From Trichomonas tenax (Eukaryota > Parabasalia > Trichomonadida > Trichomonadidae), in contig JALKBU010000060.1 of NCBI GenBank assembly GCA_023091735.1, positions 39,121 through 103,120 of the forward strand: 64,000 nucleotides of DNA, given 5' to 3'. Shown piece after piece: positions 1 through 9,338 of the stretch. Position 1 is the stretch's first letter, and each line of letters begins with the position of its first letter. The translations under genes and the position numbers were made by a program. The notes under the pieces were generated by a model. That model was given only the letters and a program-made list of their open reading frames with translations, ran no database searches and had not been told where the DNA came from.

Positions 1-903
1 AGCCGCTTTATTGATTTTATCATATAACAACTTTCCATCTATCGTCTCCAAATATGGGTTGTCTGGATGTATTTCGACTTCGAAGTCTGCTTTAATCAGA
101 TGGAATAAGTCTTGGTGAACTAGAATATCTGGTCCGATGTAGATTTATGTGATGTGATTGTTTGCTAAGATCGATGATAAAAGACCCTGTTTTACATGCT
201 TCATGTAATATAACGTTTTAAGATAAAGGCATTCTTCGAACGCATGACTTCCAATATCGTAATAAACATTGCTATCGAGTGTTACTTATTCAATGCCGGA
301 TTTAGAGAAGCAATAAGATCCAATATATCGCAAGTTTCCTGTAATTGAAATCGATGACAAAGAAGTGCAATTGTAGAAACAGTAATTATCAAAACTTTCA
401 CAGTTAGATATATCAATTGATTGCAAAGATTGGCAGTTATAAAATGCATAACTTCCCATGTCAATAACCGCCGCAGTTCTTTGAACTTCTGTCAATCTCT
501 TGCAATTCATAAATGAAGAAGATCCGATGCGTAATATATTTGAAGATAACTCAACTTTCTCAAGATTTGTGCAGTTTGTAAACATATTATCGCCTACTAC
601 GATATCGGTCTCTGAAGTGTAAACAAATGCTTTGAGATTTGGAACATTCTCAAACTGATTTGATGTGAAAAGAATCCAATGATCAATAACTATTTTTTCG
701 AGATATTTGTTTGCCGCAAATGCCTCGAATCCTATTTGTGTTATTGAAGTTGGCACGGTGTATGTTGCATCAGTGAGAGTGCTCGTATAACAAACGAGCT
801 TCTTCATCAATTTATCATAAAAATTCCCTTGAGAAAAATGATAATTATCGCTTTGAACATCGAAATTCATGATATTTGTACCTTTAAATCCTGGGAATGC
901 CAA
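1..903 (-). pseudogene. BspA-like leucine-rich-repeat surface protein, broken fragment
   Basis: The minus-strand frame reads about 300 codons of Treponema-type leucine-rich repeats (LRR_5/BspA family), each about 23 residues with the pattern I-G-x-x-x-F-x-N-C-x-x-L-x-x-I. Examples are IGSSSFMNCKRLTEV and MGSYAFYNCQSLQSI. The frame is interrupted by in-frame stops at 286-288 (TAA) and 145-147 (TAA), yet on the far side the same frame resumes LRR-like sequence (YYDIGSHAFEECLYLKTLYY) and runs off the left edge of the window. The 5' end has no signal peptide, and the first residues already look like internal family sequence, so the gene is truncated upstream near 903 as well. In trichomonads intact members are surface proteins thought to act in adhesion. 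Family assignment is firm; the pseudogene call rests on the two stops. Confidence 0.85.
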
Positions 904-1384
904 CTTTTCATCTATTTCATCATATCAGCATGTTGGATCGATTCACTTAAGTGCCTATGTGGAGTCATATTCTATTGGGAATGTTAACATTAATCAAATT
1001 AGTGCTTTCTCAATATTCGGTAGCACAAGTAAATTGACATCGGAAATGCCAAATACAAGAATTAATATTGTTAACTGTTCTTCAAGAGATTTACTTCAAA
1101 TATGGTCTCAAAATCACCTTTATGATACCTTTGCAATTTGTGAATGCTAATTCACTTACTATATTACTCATGCTTCTAGTCCAAGTACAATTTGTTTTGT
1201 GAATTGCTTAACTCAGGCCGAAATAAACACAGAAGGATGTACTGTAACAGAGAAGACCTTAAATCTTCTCAGCGAGATATTATTCACCATTGATCCAACC
1301 CCTTATTATATATCAGTGTGTGACCTTCTTAACATTCACATCAAAATTAAATTTCATCCATTTATCGAATATTCCCTTGAGTAA
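904..1384 (+). pseudogene. Beta-helix (Pmp-like) surface-protein fragment
   Basis: The plus-strand frame reads INIVNCSS, then a stop at 1148-1150, then HASSPSTICFVNC and TEGCTVTEKTLN. The recurrent xxxFVNC/INIVNC pattern is typical of Pmp-like parallel beta-helix repeats in trichomonad surface proteins, and similar blocks recur at 38.6-39.5 kb in this window. There is no start codon or signal peptide, and no transmembrane segment follows before the stop at 1384. It abuts the 5' end of the opposite-strand BspA fragment almost exactly, which suggests that a rearrangement joined two broken genes. The product family is inferred from pattern only. Confidence 0.5.
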
Positions 1385-2104
1385 ACATATAAAATTTACA
1401 TTGAAAAATAAATCATAGATTGAATAGTTCAATATAGAAATATAAAACAAAAATTAAAACAAACATTTATTAATAAAAGACATTGCCATCAGAATTAATA
1501 TTAATGGTTTATAAGGAACATTACAGCACACTCAGTGCCTTATAGGCTTGGCCCAGGCTTGATCAATGACAGTGCTATGATGCCAAGTTATGCTATCATC
1601 TTTAACGTCTAAAGTCTAAAATATAATAGGGTTATTAGTTACAATACCTTTGAAGAAAATGAAATAACAAATTTAAGTTGTATTTCCAAGAAGTTCGAAA
1701 TCTAAATTTGAATCGAAGTAATTATGAGATTTCTAAGTTCAGTATTCTATAAATGAGTGTAGATGGGAATTTCAAAAATTGTCAAAATGTCATGTAAAGT
1801 CGAAGTTTGAGAGAGAAATTGCAAATTTGTCAAGTAAAAATAATGAGTAAAATATCTTTTACAAGTCGTGGCTTATCAGGGAGAATGGAGATAAGGTAGT
1901 AGTTAGCATATTTTCGCTTGAAATGTGTTCTGTTACCATCGTTAATAAGTCAAAATTAAGGAACAGATAATGGACTAACCTTATTGATGTAAACTACTCA
2001 AAGTGCGTTTATAAAAGCGATAATTTTACATGTCAAAAATGTCATGTAAACAACAACAATTCGACAAGTAAAATTATTTATTCCAATTTATGAGTAAGTT
2101 TAAT
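1385..2104. other. Gene-free stretch with recurrent TGTCATGTAAA motifs
   Basis: No convincing coding frame. The stretch holds copies of the TGTCATGTAAA family of motifs at about 1789-1799 and 2040-2050, with near matches (TGTCAAGTAAA, CGACAAGTAAA) at about 1834-1845 and 2065-2076. The same motif family appears upstream of intact genes elsewhere in the window. Confidence 0.5.
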
Positions 2105-2236
2105 TTACTTCGTTTTTTCCTTCCACATTTCTTCCACCTCATCTGGAGCATGTGTGGAAATAAATTCTGTAATTTCTTTCATGATTTGTTTCTCAACATC
2201 CGTTGGTAAATGAAGATCGATAATAGTCTTCATCAT
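2105..2236 (-). pseudogene. 43-codon 3' remnant of an unknown gene
   Basis: An open frame of 43 codons ends with a lysine-rich, acidic-helical stretch (EEMWKEKTK then TAA). Its composition is protein-like: DLHLPTDVEKQIMKEI followed by THAPDEVEEMW, amphipathic and rich in Glu/Lys. Reading upstream, the frame meets a stop inside the inverted-repeat hairpin at 2248-2328, so the hairpin sits exactly where the rest of a gene would be. It could instead be a genuine tiny gene starting at either of two adjacent ATGs (2234-2236 or 2231-2233). I do not recognise the family. Confidence 0.35.
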
Positions 2237-2247
2237 AACATCGTTTT

Positions 2248-2328
2248 GTTATCTAGTCACCTTCACAGTGTAGAAGCCGCAAAACAACATGCTATGTGAC
2301 TTCAGCACCGTGAAGATGACTAGATAAC
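2248..2328. repeat. Inverted-repeat hairpin (81 bp)
   Basis: The left arm GTTATCTAGTCACCTTCAC at 2248-2266 and the right arm at 2310-2328 are reverse complements over 19 bp with one mismatch. The interior (about 2269-2307) pairs further. This looks like a small foldback element. Confidence 0.75.
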
Positions 2329-4250
2329 AAAGAAATTTCAAATGAAGATTAATATTTATATATATAAAGCTAATAAATATTACTTGTAAAATCATAATAC
2401 GTATTAGAGTCATTGTTATGTTAAAATATAGAAAATTTAATATTTTTGATAAATTGACGTGTAAAAGATAATAAATGACGTGTAAAATATTTTTGACACA
2501 TATCATGATTAAAGTTAGAAAAATATTTTTATTGTATATTCATATTCTAATCACGTGGTAAATGTTAATAAACTTATAAAAAGTACACATTAAGCGAGAT
2601 AAATATAAAGAAAATAAAAAGAAGTGTATCAACACTGGGGATTAGAACCAGATTAAAAATGTATGGGAAAATATAACTCGTATTTGATCTCATACATAGT
2701 TGTAGTGTTAAACATATATAATATCGTTTCATATTTTTCATTAACAATTTGATATCAGCTTATTATTGAGTAAATAGCAATATTTATTATAAAGATATCA
2801 CAGACCAACAACATAGTAACATATTACAAATAATACAAGCTCCTAAATGAATAATTGTTCAGTATCTTAATTTATAAATACACAAAATCATTGCGGAGAT
2901 GACAATATACATAGACGAATGCACATATTACATGTTTTTAATATGATACACCAACTTATACTCATAGCCTCTCAATGAATACACTGAAATTATTGACTAA
3001 TAGAAATAAAGTATTCAAAAATAAAAACGATGGAAAAATAATTCGCATCATATATACTATTATATTAATGTGAACAGTGTCAAATAAATTGTGAAAAAAT
3101 GTGGCTTTTAACCTTAGACCTTTTTTAAAATATGGTTTTATTATAATAGATACATAATGCTAGTGCTGATTTTGCTAATTTTGGTCGCTAAAAACCAAAT
3201 TTGAGAGTTAAAACACTTCTACATAAAATGTGGATATTATGGTTAGTTATTGTAGGTATATATTCGGTAGCGTATATGATTATATATTGTGTCGTCAAAC
3301 TTCGAATATATCAATCAGAAGTGCCTGAAAATGCAAAAGAAGGAAAAAAGTGAAAAAATAACTGTTTTAAAGTTCGAAAATATATTGTTGCACATATAAT
3401 ACACATTCCAAATAACGCATGTTACATTTATGAGCCTTTTCAGATTATGAAAGGCAAAACGCTGCAATATAGATATGCTTATTATATTATTATAAATATG
3501 TTAGGATTTTGGTGTAAACTATACAATAATGTTGCTCATAGAATATATTGAGAGAGCAATTGTGAAATATGTTATTTATATTGCATTTTATTTATGCATT
3601 ATATTGTTGTTTTACGTCATTCAATATTTCAGAGCATTCAAAAGTTATTTACTAAATCATTGTGTCATTCTGATATTTGCATAGTTTCCAGTAATATGTT
3701 CAAAAGTTAAAATCACTTTATTTCTACTTTAAAACATAATAAAAACATCTTTTGGATCATATACTACAGTATTCTATTATTTATTTTTATCATTACTCTC
3801 AATGTTTATTTATTCTCAAATCTTTTTCTGTCATAAATTTATGTTATAATTGATGTATATTATATTTATGATATTTATTTATACAAATAATTTCATATTG
3901 TAAAGAAAAGTGTCAAAACATTTTCTCATTTTAAATCGTATTGATTTGCATATATTAATATTATAATTATCCCATACAACAAAATCATTGCAAAATCAAT
4001 GACTTTTATTTAATTTTCTTATTTTCACAATCAAATCTCTTTGACAATTGACATGTTTCTTCTCTATATCACCATCTACATGTCTGCATCGGAGGAAATG
4101 GACAAGAAGCAGGTCAATTGTCAAACATTTTCGAACTATAAATATACTTAATCGCTATACTTCTTTATGTAGGGTATTCCTCAAATATCCGGGCACTGTA
4201 GATGTAATATTCGTGTTTGCTTGTGCCTGATGTAGGTAATTTGTCCAAAA
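2329..4250. other. Long AT-rich gene-free stretch
   Basis: I see no coding frame with plausible composition, no RNA gene and no clear repeat. Stop codons are dense in all frames. Short open frames at about 2249-2506 and 4048-4230 look like chance; the first reads through the hairpin. Confidence 0.55.
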
Positions 4251-4358
4251 TTAATAAATATCATCAAAAATGATCAATTTCTAGCACAATCTCTCTAGAA
4301 CATTGAATATATGGTGAATTCGTGCCACAAATTGATCATTTTTGACGATATTTATTAA
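4251..4358. repeat. Hairpin 1 of 5 in the foldback cluster
   Basis: 30-bp arms at 4251-4280 and 4329-4358 are reverse complements with a single mismatch. The loop of 48 bases contains a weaker inner stem (CTAGCAC with GTGCC). Confidence 0.85.
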
Positions 4359-4382
4359 CGGATAATTATAAACCGTAAATAG

Positions 4383-4455
4383 CTTTAGCTGTCTAATAGC
4401 ATGACAAACACGTGCTCACAAGCTATCTGTTTGTCATGCTATTAAACAGTTAAAG
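4383..4455. repeat. Hairpin 2 of 5 in the foldback cluster
   Basis: 28-bp arms at 4383-4410 and 4428-4455 (core TAGCATGACAAACA) differ at two positions. Both differences are transitions that could still pair as G-U in RNA. The loop is 17 bases. Confidence 0.85.
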
Positions 4456-4509
4456 TAAGTAATGTAAATCGATCAATGAAATATTTCGATTCTTAGAATT
4501 TGTTACGAG

Positions 4510-4554
4510 TCTCTGAGATTGCTAAGCCATCTTATGTCTTAGTAACTTCAGAGA
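4510..4554. repeat. Hairpin 3 of 5 in the foldback cluster
   Basis: 17-bp arms at 4510-4526 and 4538-4554 (TCTCTGAG...CTAAG) pair with three mismatches around an 11-base loop. This is the weakest of the five, possibly the oldest. Confidence 0.6.
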
Positions 4555-4616
4555 TCCGTAGAAAATGTTGAATTGTAAAATGAAATCGAATCAGAACGCT
4601 CTGAACGAATTTTGAT

Positions 4617-4689
4617 GGCACCAACAGTCAACAAGCCATTGGATACGAAGCTATTCTTCGTATCCAATGGCTTGTTGACTGTTGGTGCC
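4617..4689. repeat. Hairpin 4 of 5: perfect 34-bp stem
   Basis: Arms 4617-4650 and 4656-4689 are exact reverse complements over 34 bp, separated by the five-base loop CTATT. The arms begin and end GGCACC...GGTGCC. A perfect stem of this length is far beyond chance and implies recent formation or active maintenance. Confidence 0.95.
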
Positions 4690-4746
4690 TTGATAATGAT
4701 GTAATTGCGAGAATATCGAAGAAGTTGTGAATTTTATAACGACAAA

Positions 4747-4815
4747 CTACTAGTTCTTCACTGGCTAGAGGAATACCTTCATTGATATCCCTCCAAATCA
4801 GTGAAGAACTAGTAG
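4747..4815. repeat. Hairpin 5 of 5 in the foldback cluster
   Basis: 17-bp perfect arms CTACTAGTTCTTCACTG at 4747-4763 and its reverse complement at 4799-4815. The 35-base interior pairs partially (GAGGAAT with ATCCCTC). Confidence 0.9.
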
Positions 4816-5138
4816 AAAACGCATTATCAATTTTAATAACGTACAAAAATTATCAAGAGCAAGAGAAAAATTTGAAATTTCCTCAACAAATTAATTTTGC
4901 CTATAATAACCTATATCAAAAATGAAGTTAATGTAGCAATTTAAAAATTAAACAAATTTTCCAATATATTTGTAAATCAGAAGTGAACTTTTCTCGCTTA
5001 ACTTGGAATAGACTATCAGCAAAAAGTGAGAAATAAGGTTAGTCCCCTGTCTGTCCGTTAATGATTTCATAATTATTTGACAATGTAAACTGTCATGTTT
5101 TGTTTCGCACAAATGATGACAAAATTTTAATATTCAAA
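4816..5138 (+). promoter_or_regulatory. Upstream region of the GP63-like gene
   Basis: Gene-free. A relative of the window-wide motif (TTTGACAATGTAAA) lies at about 5077-5090, about 55 bases before the chosen ATG at 5139. An initiator-like TCATAATTATTTG lies just upstream of it. No other element is evident. Confidence 0.4.
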
Positions 5139-6974
5139 ATGTTTCCCATCTTTTTCAGCTTTATCTCATCTCACATTTCCAGAGGCTGTTTGCACGATGA
5201 GATGCAGAGACAGACTAAAGTCTTTGTCGCTAATTATTCCACAAAAAGAAAAGCAAATTCCTACAGATGGGAAAAAATTCGTTTCAATTTCGACTTTTCT
5301 TACATTTTGGAAGATAAAAAGGACCCACTCATGTGCAAAACCATCGGCCAAATAGTGACTATTAATGGATTTAGCCATTATTGTTATGATAAATGCATAA
5401 TCAGCCAAAGCAAAAAAGAAGCATTCATAAAATCGATGGAAGAGATGAAAGATTACTACGCAGACCTCCTTAAAGTCATTCCTTTGTCGCATCCAATTGA
5501 ATTACAAAGTTATGATGAAGCTCATGTAAATTTAACAGGAACCATCGATAATACCGATATCTATATTACATTTTTCTTCCGTCCGATGACAGAAATAGCA
5601 GCTGGAGGCTCAAATATTATTCAAATTGAGGACGAATTTAAACGACCGATTCAAGGCGTTGTAGTCCTTAATCCTGTTTACATTCCAGACGTTTCGGATG
5701 AAGAAAGCTCTAGGTACAAGCGCTATTTCTTCAATGTCGTTACTCACCAAATATTCCATATTTTAGGAATTTCGTACGACGGCTTTATGAACTATCACGC
5801 GTATGAGAATTCCACCGTTTATCCATTAAATGAAATCTTCTGCACATATACAACAAACACAGACAAAAAAATAACATTGATCACAACTCCATACGCTCAG
5901 ATTTTCGCGAAGAAATTTTATGGCGTTGACAAATACGTTGGCGTTGATAACACGTGTCCACCTGGTATTGAGCTCGAGGATGGCAGTGGTGAAGGAACAA
6001 ATGCATCACATCCTGAAGGAAGACTCGCATACAGCGATTTAATGGTTGCGACAAATATCGAAAACAAAGGAATCTTCAATCGATTGACAGAAGTCACAAT
6101 TGCTCTTCTTATGGATACAGGAAACTACAAAGTCGACTGGAAGATGGGGCAACCTTTGGTTTGGGGAAATCCTGAATCAATTGATGGAAAACCAATCAAA
6201 GGATTCTCAAATGAACCTCCGGACTTAGTTTTCCCAGAAAATTATTTGGTTAAAGATCACAAAGAGTTCACAGGTGGATTTGACTTTAAAGTTGTTGGAA
6301 TAGCTTCGCTAGTATCTCCTCCAGACTGTACAATGTTTCCTCATAACCAGTATTGTAAAGGAATTAAATTTTACAATCCACTCAATTCCTCAATAATCGG
6401 AGCATTGCCACTCTTTGATTATTTGAGAATAAGAAATCCTTATTACGTTTGTCCTAAGAGATCAGCCACACTTCCTGGATTTCCTTCTGCTTGTGCTATA
6501 TATGAATGCGATGGATTTAAGTCTTTCAAACTGTATTACACTCAAACAAAAAGAGATGGCTCCAAGTATTCAATATCATGCACAAAAGAGAATATTGGCC
6601 AAAGATTCAATGCTGAAATCTTTTCGAAAGATGAGCAAAGATATATCAACGTGACATATTACTGTGTTGATCCTGAACGATTCTGCCGTAGTGTTGCCCT
6701 ACATGAAATGAATTTCAGAAATGATCCATTCGATCCAAAATCAACACAAGTTGTCGAAGTCTTCTTAAAGAAAGAATTGACAACATTCCAAGTTGCAATT
6801 ATATTAGTTTCTGTATTCGTTGTTATGACGATCATTGGTGTTGGAGCGGCTTACTACATTTTATACAAGATGCCTGTAAGCTCTCATAAGCAGCTTCCAC
6901 AGATTGCAGAAGAGCTTGCCAATAATGATGAAATCGATAATACTGAAAATAAAGAAGAAGAATGTTTGTTATAA
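5139..6974 (+). CDS. GP63-like (leishmanolysin, M8) membrane protein with HQxxH in place of HExxH
   Basis: 611 residues. The ATG at 5139 follows three in-frame non-ATG codons usable only in prokaryotes; it gives a short hydrophobic leader (FPIFFSFISSHIS), then the GP63 hallmark CLHDEMQ. The metal-site region reads T-H-Q-I-F-H-I-L-G-I at residues about 202-211: both histidines are kept but the catalytic glutamate of HExxH is glutamine (codon CAA, 5748-5750). The third metal-ligand region is present at about 290-302 (SHPEGRLAYSDLM), followed by the typical ALLMDTGNY segment. Cysteines are plentiful in the C-terminal half. One membrane segment (about 549-573) and an acidic cytoplasmic tail ending ECLL follow. 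Intact M8 peptidases cut proteins at the cell surface. Here metal binding may persist but hydrolysis is not expected. The frame is otherwise intact, and the stop overlaps TAAA. Confidence 0.93.
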   Translation: MFPIFFSFISSHISRGCLHDEMQRQTKVFVANYSTKRKANSYRWEKIRFNFDFSYILEDKKDPLMCKTIGQIVTINGFSHYCYDKCIISQSKKEAFIKSMEEMKDYYADLLKVIPLSHPIELQSYDEAHVNLTGTIDNTDIYITFFFRPMTEIAAGGSNIIQIEDEFKRPIQGVVVLNPVYIPDVSDEESSRYKRYFFNVVTHQIFHILGISYDGFMNYHAYENSTVYPLNEIFCTYTTNTDKKITLITTPYAQIFAKKFYGVDKYVGVDNTCPPGIELEDGSGEGTNASHPEGRLAYSDLMVATNIENKGIFNRLTEVTIALLMDTGNYKVDWKMGQPLVWGNPESIDGKPIKGFSNEPPDLVFPENYLVKDHKEFTGGFDFKVVGIASLVSPPDCTMFPHNQYCKGIKFYNPLNSSIIGALPLFDYLRIRNPYYVCPKRSATLPGFPSACAIYECDGFKSFKLYYTQTKRDGSKYSISCTKENIGQRFNAEIFSKDEQRYINVTYYCVDPERFCRSVALHEMNFRNDPFDPKSTQVVEVFLKKELTTFQVAIILVSVFVVMTIIGVGAAYYILYKMPVSSHKQLPQIAEELANNDEIDNTENKEEECLL

Positions 6975-7050
6975 ATCTTAGAATTTAATATTGCTGTAGT
7001 ATTTATTTTATTTTACTCACATCGTCAAATTTTTATTTATTTATTTTACT

Positions 7051-7069
7051 CGTATCGTCAAAATTAACA
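7051..7069 (+). promoter_or_regulatory. Family promoter block, copy A
   Basis: The block CGTATCGTCAAAATTAACA lies about 45 bases before the ATG of copy A. An extra half copy (ATCGTCAAAT) lies at about 7021-7030. The same block sits at the same distance before copies B, C and D. Confidence 0.55.
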
Positions 7070-7105
7070 CACATTTTGGAGTTTTATTTTTTGTTTGTGC
7101 CATGA

Positions 7106-7936
7106 ATGAACACATTATTCGAGGTTAAGGATAATTACTTCGAAATTGATAATATTTTATTTTATTCGCTTGAAACAAACGGAGGTGCAGTATGCATAAG
7201 AAGGCCTTCGAATTCATTAATTAATGAAAAATATAGCTTTTGTTAATTTAATAACAAACATCATTTTTATTATATTGATCCCAACTATGGAATAAGTGCA
7301 TTTTTCCACGAAGGATCAAACTTTTCTGGAAATCAAATATTAATCCAAAATTGTCATGGAAGCGGGCGAGCCATTGCATCCACGAATGTTGAGTGCGCAG
7401 AAACTAATTTGCAACAAACCAACCATTCTACAGTAACTCAGACTGATATTGTTGCAGATTGTTTATACATTCATATTCATGGAAATATTCAATTCAATAA
7501 TGTGAATTGTTCATCAATAAAAGGCTCAAGTTTGGTAGCTCCGCATGCTGAGTATGGAAAAATTCTTATGCATTATATGAGACATATTGTCATTTTAGTA
7601 ATCTTACTGGTGACGATGTTTGCCATCATGATTATATTTACAATCAAGTAACTATTAATCATTTGATTTTAACAAAGATTCATCCAACAAATACAATTGC
7701 TTCTTGTATGCAACTTATAAATATATATGATTCAGTATTTTTTGGTAATTATGTCAATACATTGGGCAAATTGTCAATTCGATAAATCATTCGAATCAGC
7801 AACAAGTGTAGGCTGTGTTCAAATCAATAAATATGATGATCTAGCAATTATTGGTGCAATACCTAATTTAGTTGAAAAAATCCAGAATACGAAGAATATA
7901 CATATGTACTGTCAAACACGCAAAATTGTTACCTAA
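7106..7936 (+). pseudogene. Beta-helix surface-protein family, copy A (frameshifted)
   Basis: Starts MNTLFEVKDNYF at 7106, like copies B and D, then loses frame near 7220. It resumes in another frame at FYYIDPNYGISAFFHEGSNF, reads to APHAEYG, shifts again near 7560 (CHFSNLTGDDV), stops near 7784, and finishes with GCVQINKYDDLAIIGAIPNL, ending at 7936. At least three frameshifts separate blocks that align one to one with copy C. The function of intact members is presumably a surface or secreted parallel beta-helix; no signal peptide is visible in any copy here. Confidence 0.8.
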
Positions 7937-8044
7937 CACTATTTCATATCATATTTATTCTATAATAATGATTTGTGATGCATAGTTATGTACATTGAGA
8001 AATGATAAAGTTTTGAATTCGAAGTTGTCACTTTTGTTGTTATT

Positions 8045-8064
8045 CTTATCGTCAAAATTGACAT
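8045..8064 (+). promoter_or_regulatory. Family promoter block, copy B
   Basis: CTTATCGTCAAAATTGACAT, about 47 bases before the copy B start, matches the blocks before copies A, C and D. Confidence 0.55.
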
Positions 8065-8101
8065 TTATATAAAAATTTTATTTTAGCTTTTAACATTATG
8101 A

Positions 8102-8397
8102 ATGAAAACATTATTCGAAGTCAAAGATAACTACTTCGAAGTTGATCATGTGTTGTTTTATTCGCTAGAAACGAATGGTAGTGCATTTTGTATAAGAAGG
8201 CCATCGAATACATTAACAATTCAAAATTCTGCATTAGTTGACTTAGAAACTTGCATAAAATTTAACTTTATTGATGTTGATTATGGAACAAGTTCATTTT
8301 TCCATTCAGGCTCAAACTTTTTTGCGAAACAAATAATTGTTGAGAATTACCATGGAAGCGCTCGATCAGTTGCATCATCATGTGTAGAGAAGTATAT
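8102..8397 (+). pseudogene. Beta-helix surface-protein family, copy B (3' truncated)
   Basis: The ATG at 8102 opens MKTLFEVKDNYFEVDHVLFY. Homology to copies C and D continues through FFHSGSNFFAKQIIVEN to ARSVASSCVEK, ending near 8397 at about one third of the family length. Beyond that the sequence is unrelated and is occupied by an opposite-strand fragment. The frame closes at 8449 after about 17 non-homologous codons. The break looks like an insertion or rearrangement, not gradual decay. Confidence 0.8.
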
Positions 8398-8731
8398 ATT
8401 TCAACATAAATGGATTTTTTTTCACTTCTTCAATTATATTGATTGTTAAATTTTGTTTGACAGGGCCAAATGAAAACTTTGCTGCTTCATCATTATTATA
8501 TGTATAACTCACAGTGTTTGAATCAAAATAATAGTCAACAACGACATAATTAGAACTGAATATTGATCCAAAAAAATTGATTCGCTGTGTTGTTCGTGAA
8601 AATGCATTCAGATATTGTAACAACTTCATAGCATTGTCTGATTTCAAAGGCTCCATTTGGGCAAGAGTTATTATAAATAATGCAACTATAATGATGATTC
8701 TTTTCAAATTTTCGCCCTCTATTCTTCTCAA
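8378..8731 (-). pseudogene. N-terminal fragment of a secreted or surface protein
   Basis: This minus-strand frame has a convincing signal-peptide core (RIIIIVALFIITLAQ) followed by 85 protein-like residues (SNYVVVDYYFDSNTVSYTYN, then FSFGPVKQNLTINIIEE). No ATG precedes the hydrophobic core; the first in-frame ATG comes after it. The 3' end stops inside the former copy B. It appears to be the 5' end of another gene placed tail-on into copy B and then decayed. The family is not recognised. Confidence 0.5.
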
Positions 8732-9147
8732 TTTAATAAACTTTTCGAATTTAGCCGCTCAAAAAAGAATCATCATTATTTTTGGGAGAATAACATACAT
8801 AGCTTATGTGTGAACACTTAGAATACTTTTTTTCAAAAAAAACTTAAAAAAGTATATTTGTGATTAGATTTACCTATTTATCATCGACAACAACCTATTT
8901 TACGTTATGAAAATGCTATACAATGTGAATATAATATATTATAATGAGTAAAGCACATCATGGCGAATCAATGTTTTTGATGCAAGATATATCTAATATT
9001 TTAATGAAATATAGACTTTGTTAGCTAATTCTTTAATATATCATTCACAACAGTATTTTGTACATTGGGGTTCAATAACTTAGCAAGAAGTTAATCCAGT
9101 GAGTTAAAAAACGAGTTTCGCCGACTTTGCGTATCAATTTTAGACAA
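8732..9147. other. Gene-free stretch inside the array
   Basis: AT-rich, no coding frame. It separates the truncated copy B from the 3' fragment that begins at 9148. I see no family homology within it. Confidence 0.5.
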
Positions 9148-9279
9148 GCCCTACCTAATTTAATTGAAAACCTACAGATAATAAAGAATGTTTGCAGTGT
9201 AAAACATGCAAAAAATTCATTCAAACCTATTTCGTATTTTATTTATTCTATGCTAATCATTTTTGGCATTGATAACTAA
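9148..9279 (+). pseudogene. Beta-helix family, 3'-end fragment only
   Basis: 43 codons plus stop reading ALPNLIENLQIIKNVCSVKH onward, nearly identical to the last 43 codons of copy C (IPNLIENLQIIKNVCTVKYA). It is the orphaned tail of a sixth family member, presumably the missing 3' end of copy B or of a deleted neighbour. Confidence 0.8.
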
Positions 9280-9280
9280 A

Positions 9281-9300
9281 AGTTATCGTCAAAACTGACA
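9281..9300 (+). promoter_or_regulatory. Family promoter block, copy C
   Basis: AGTTATCGTCAAAACTGACA starts two bases after the preceding stop codon and about 48 bases before the copy C frame. It matches the blocks before copies A, B and D. Confidence 0.55.
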
Positions 9301-9338
9301 AAATGTTATTGAGTTCACATCAATTTATTTGATCATGA

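Noticed and set aside
5100..5138. Earlier TTG start for the GP63-like gene
   Set aside because: Eukaryotic nuclear genes start at ATG; the ATG at 5139 places the hydrophobic leader at the N-terminus.
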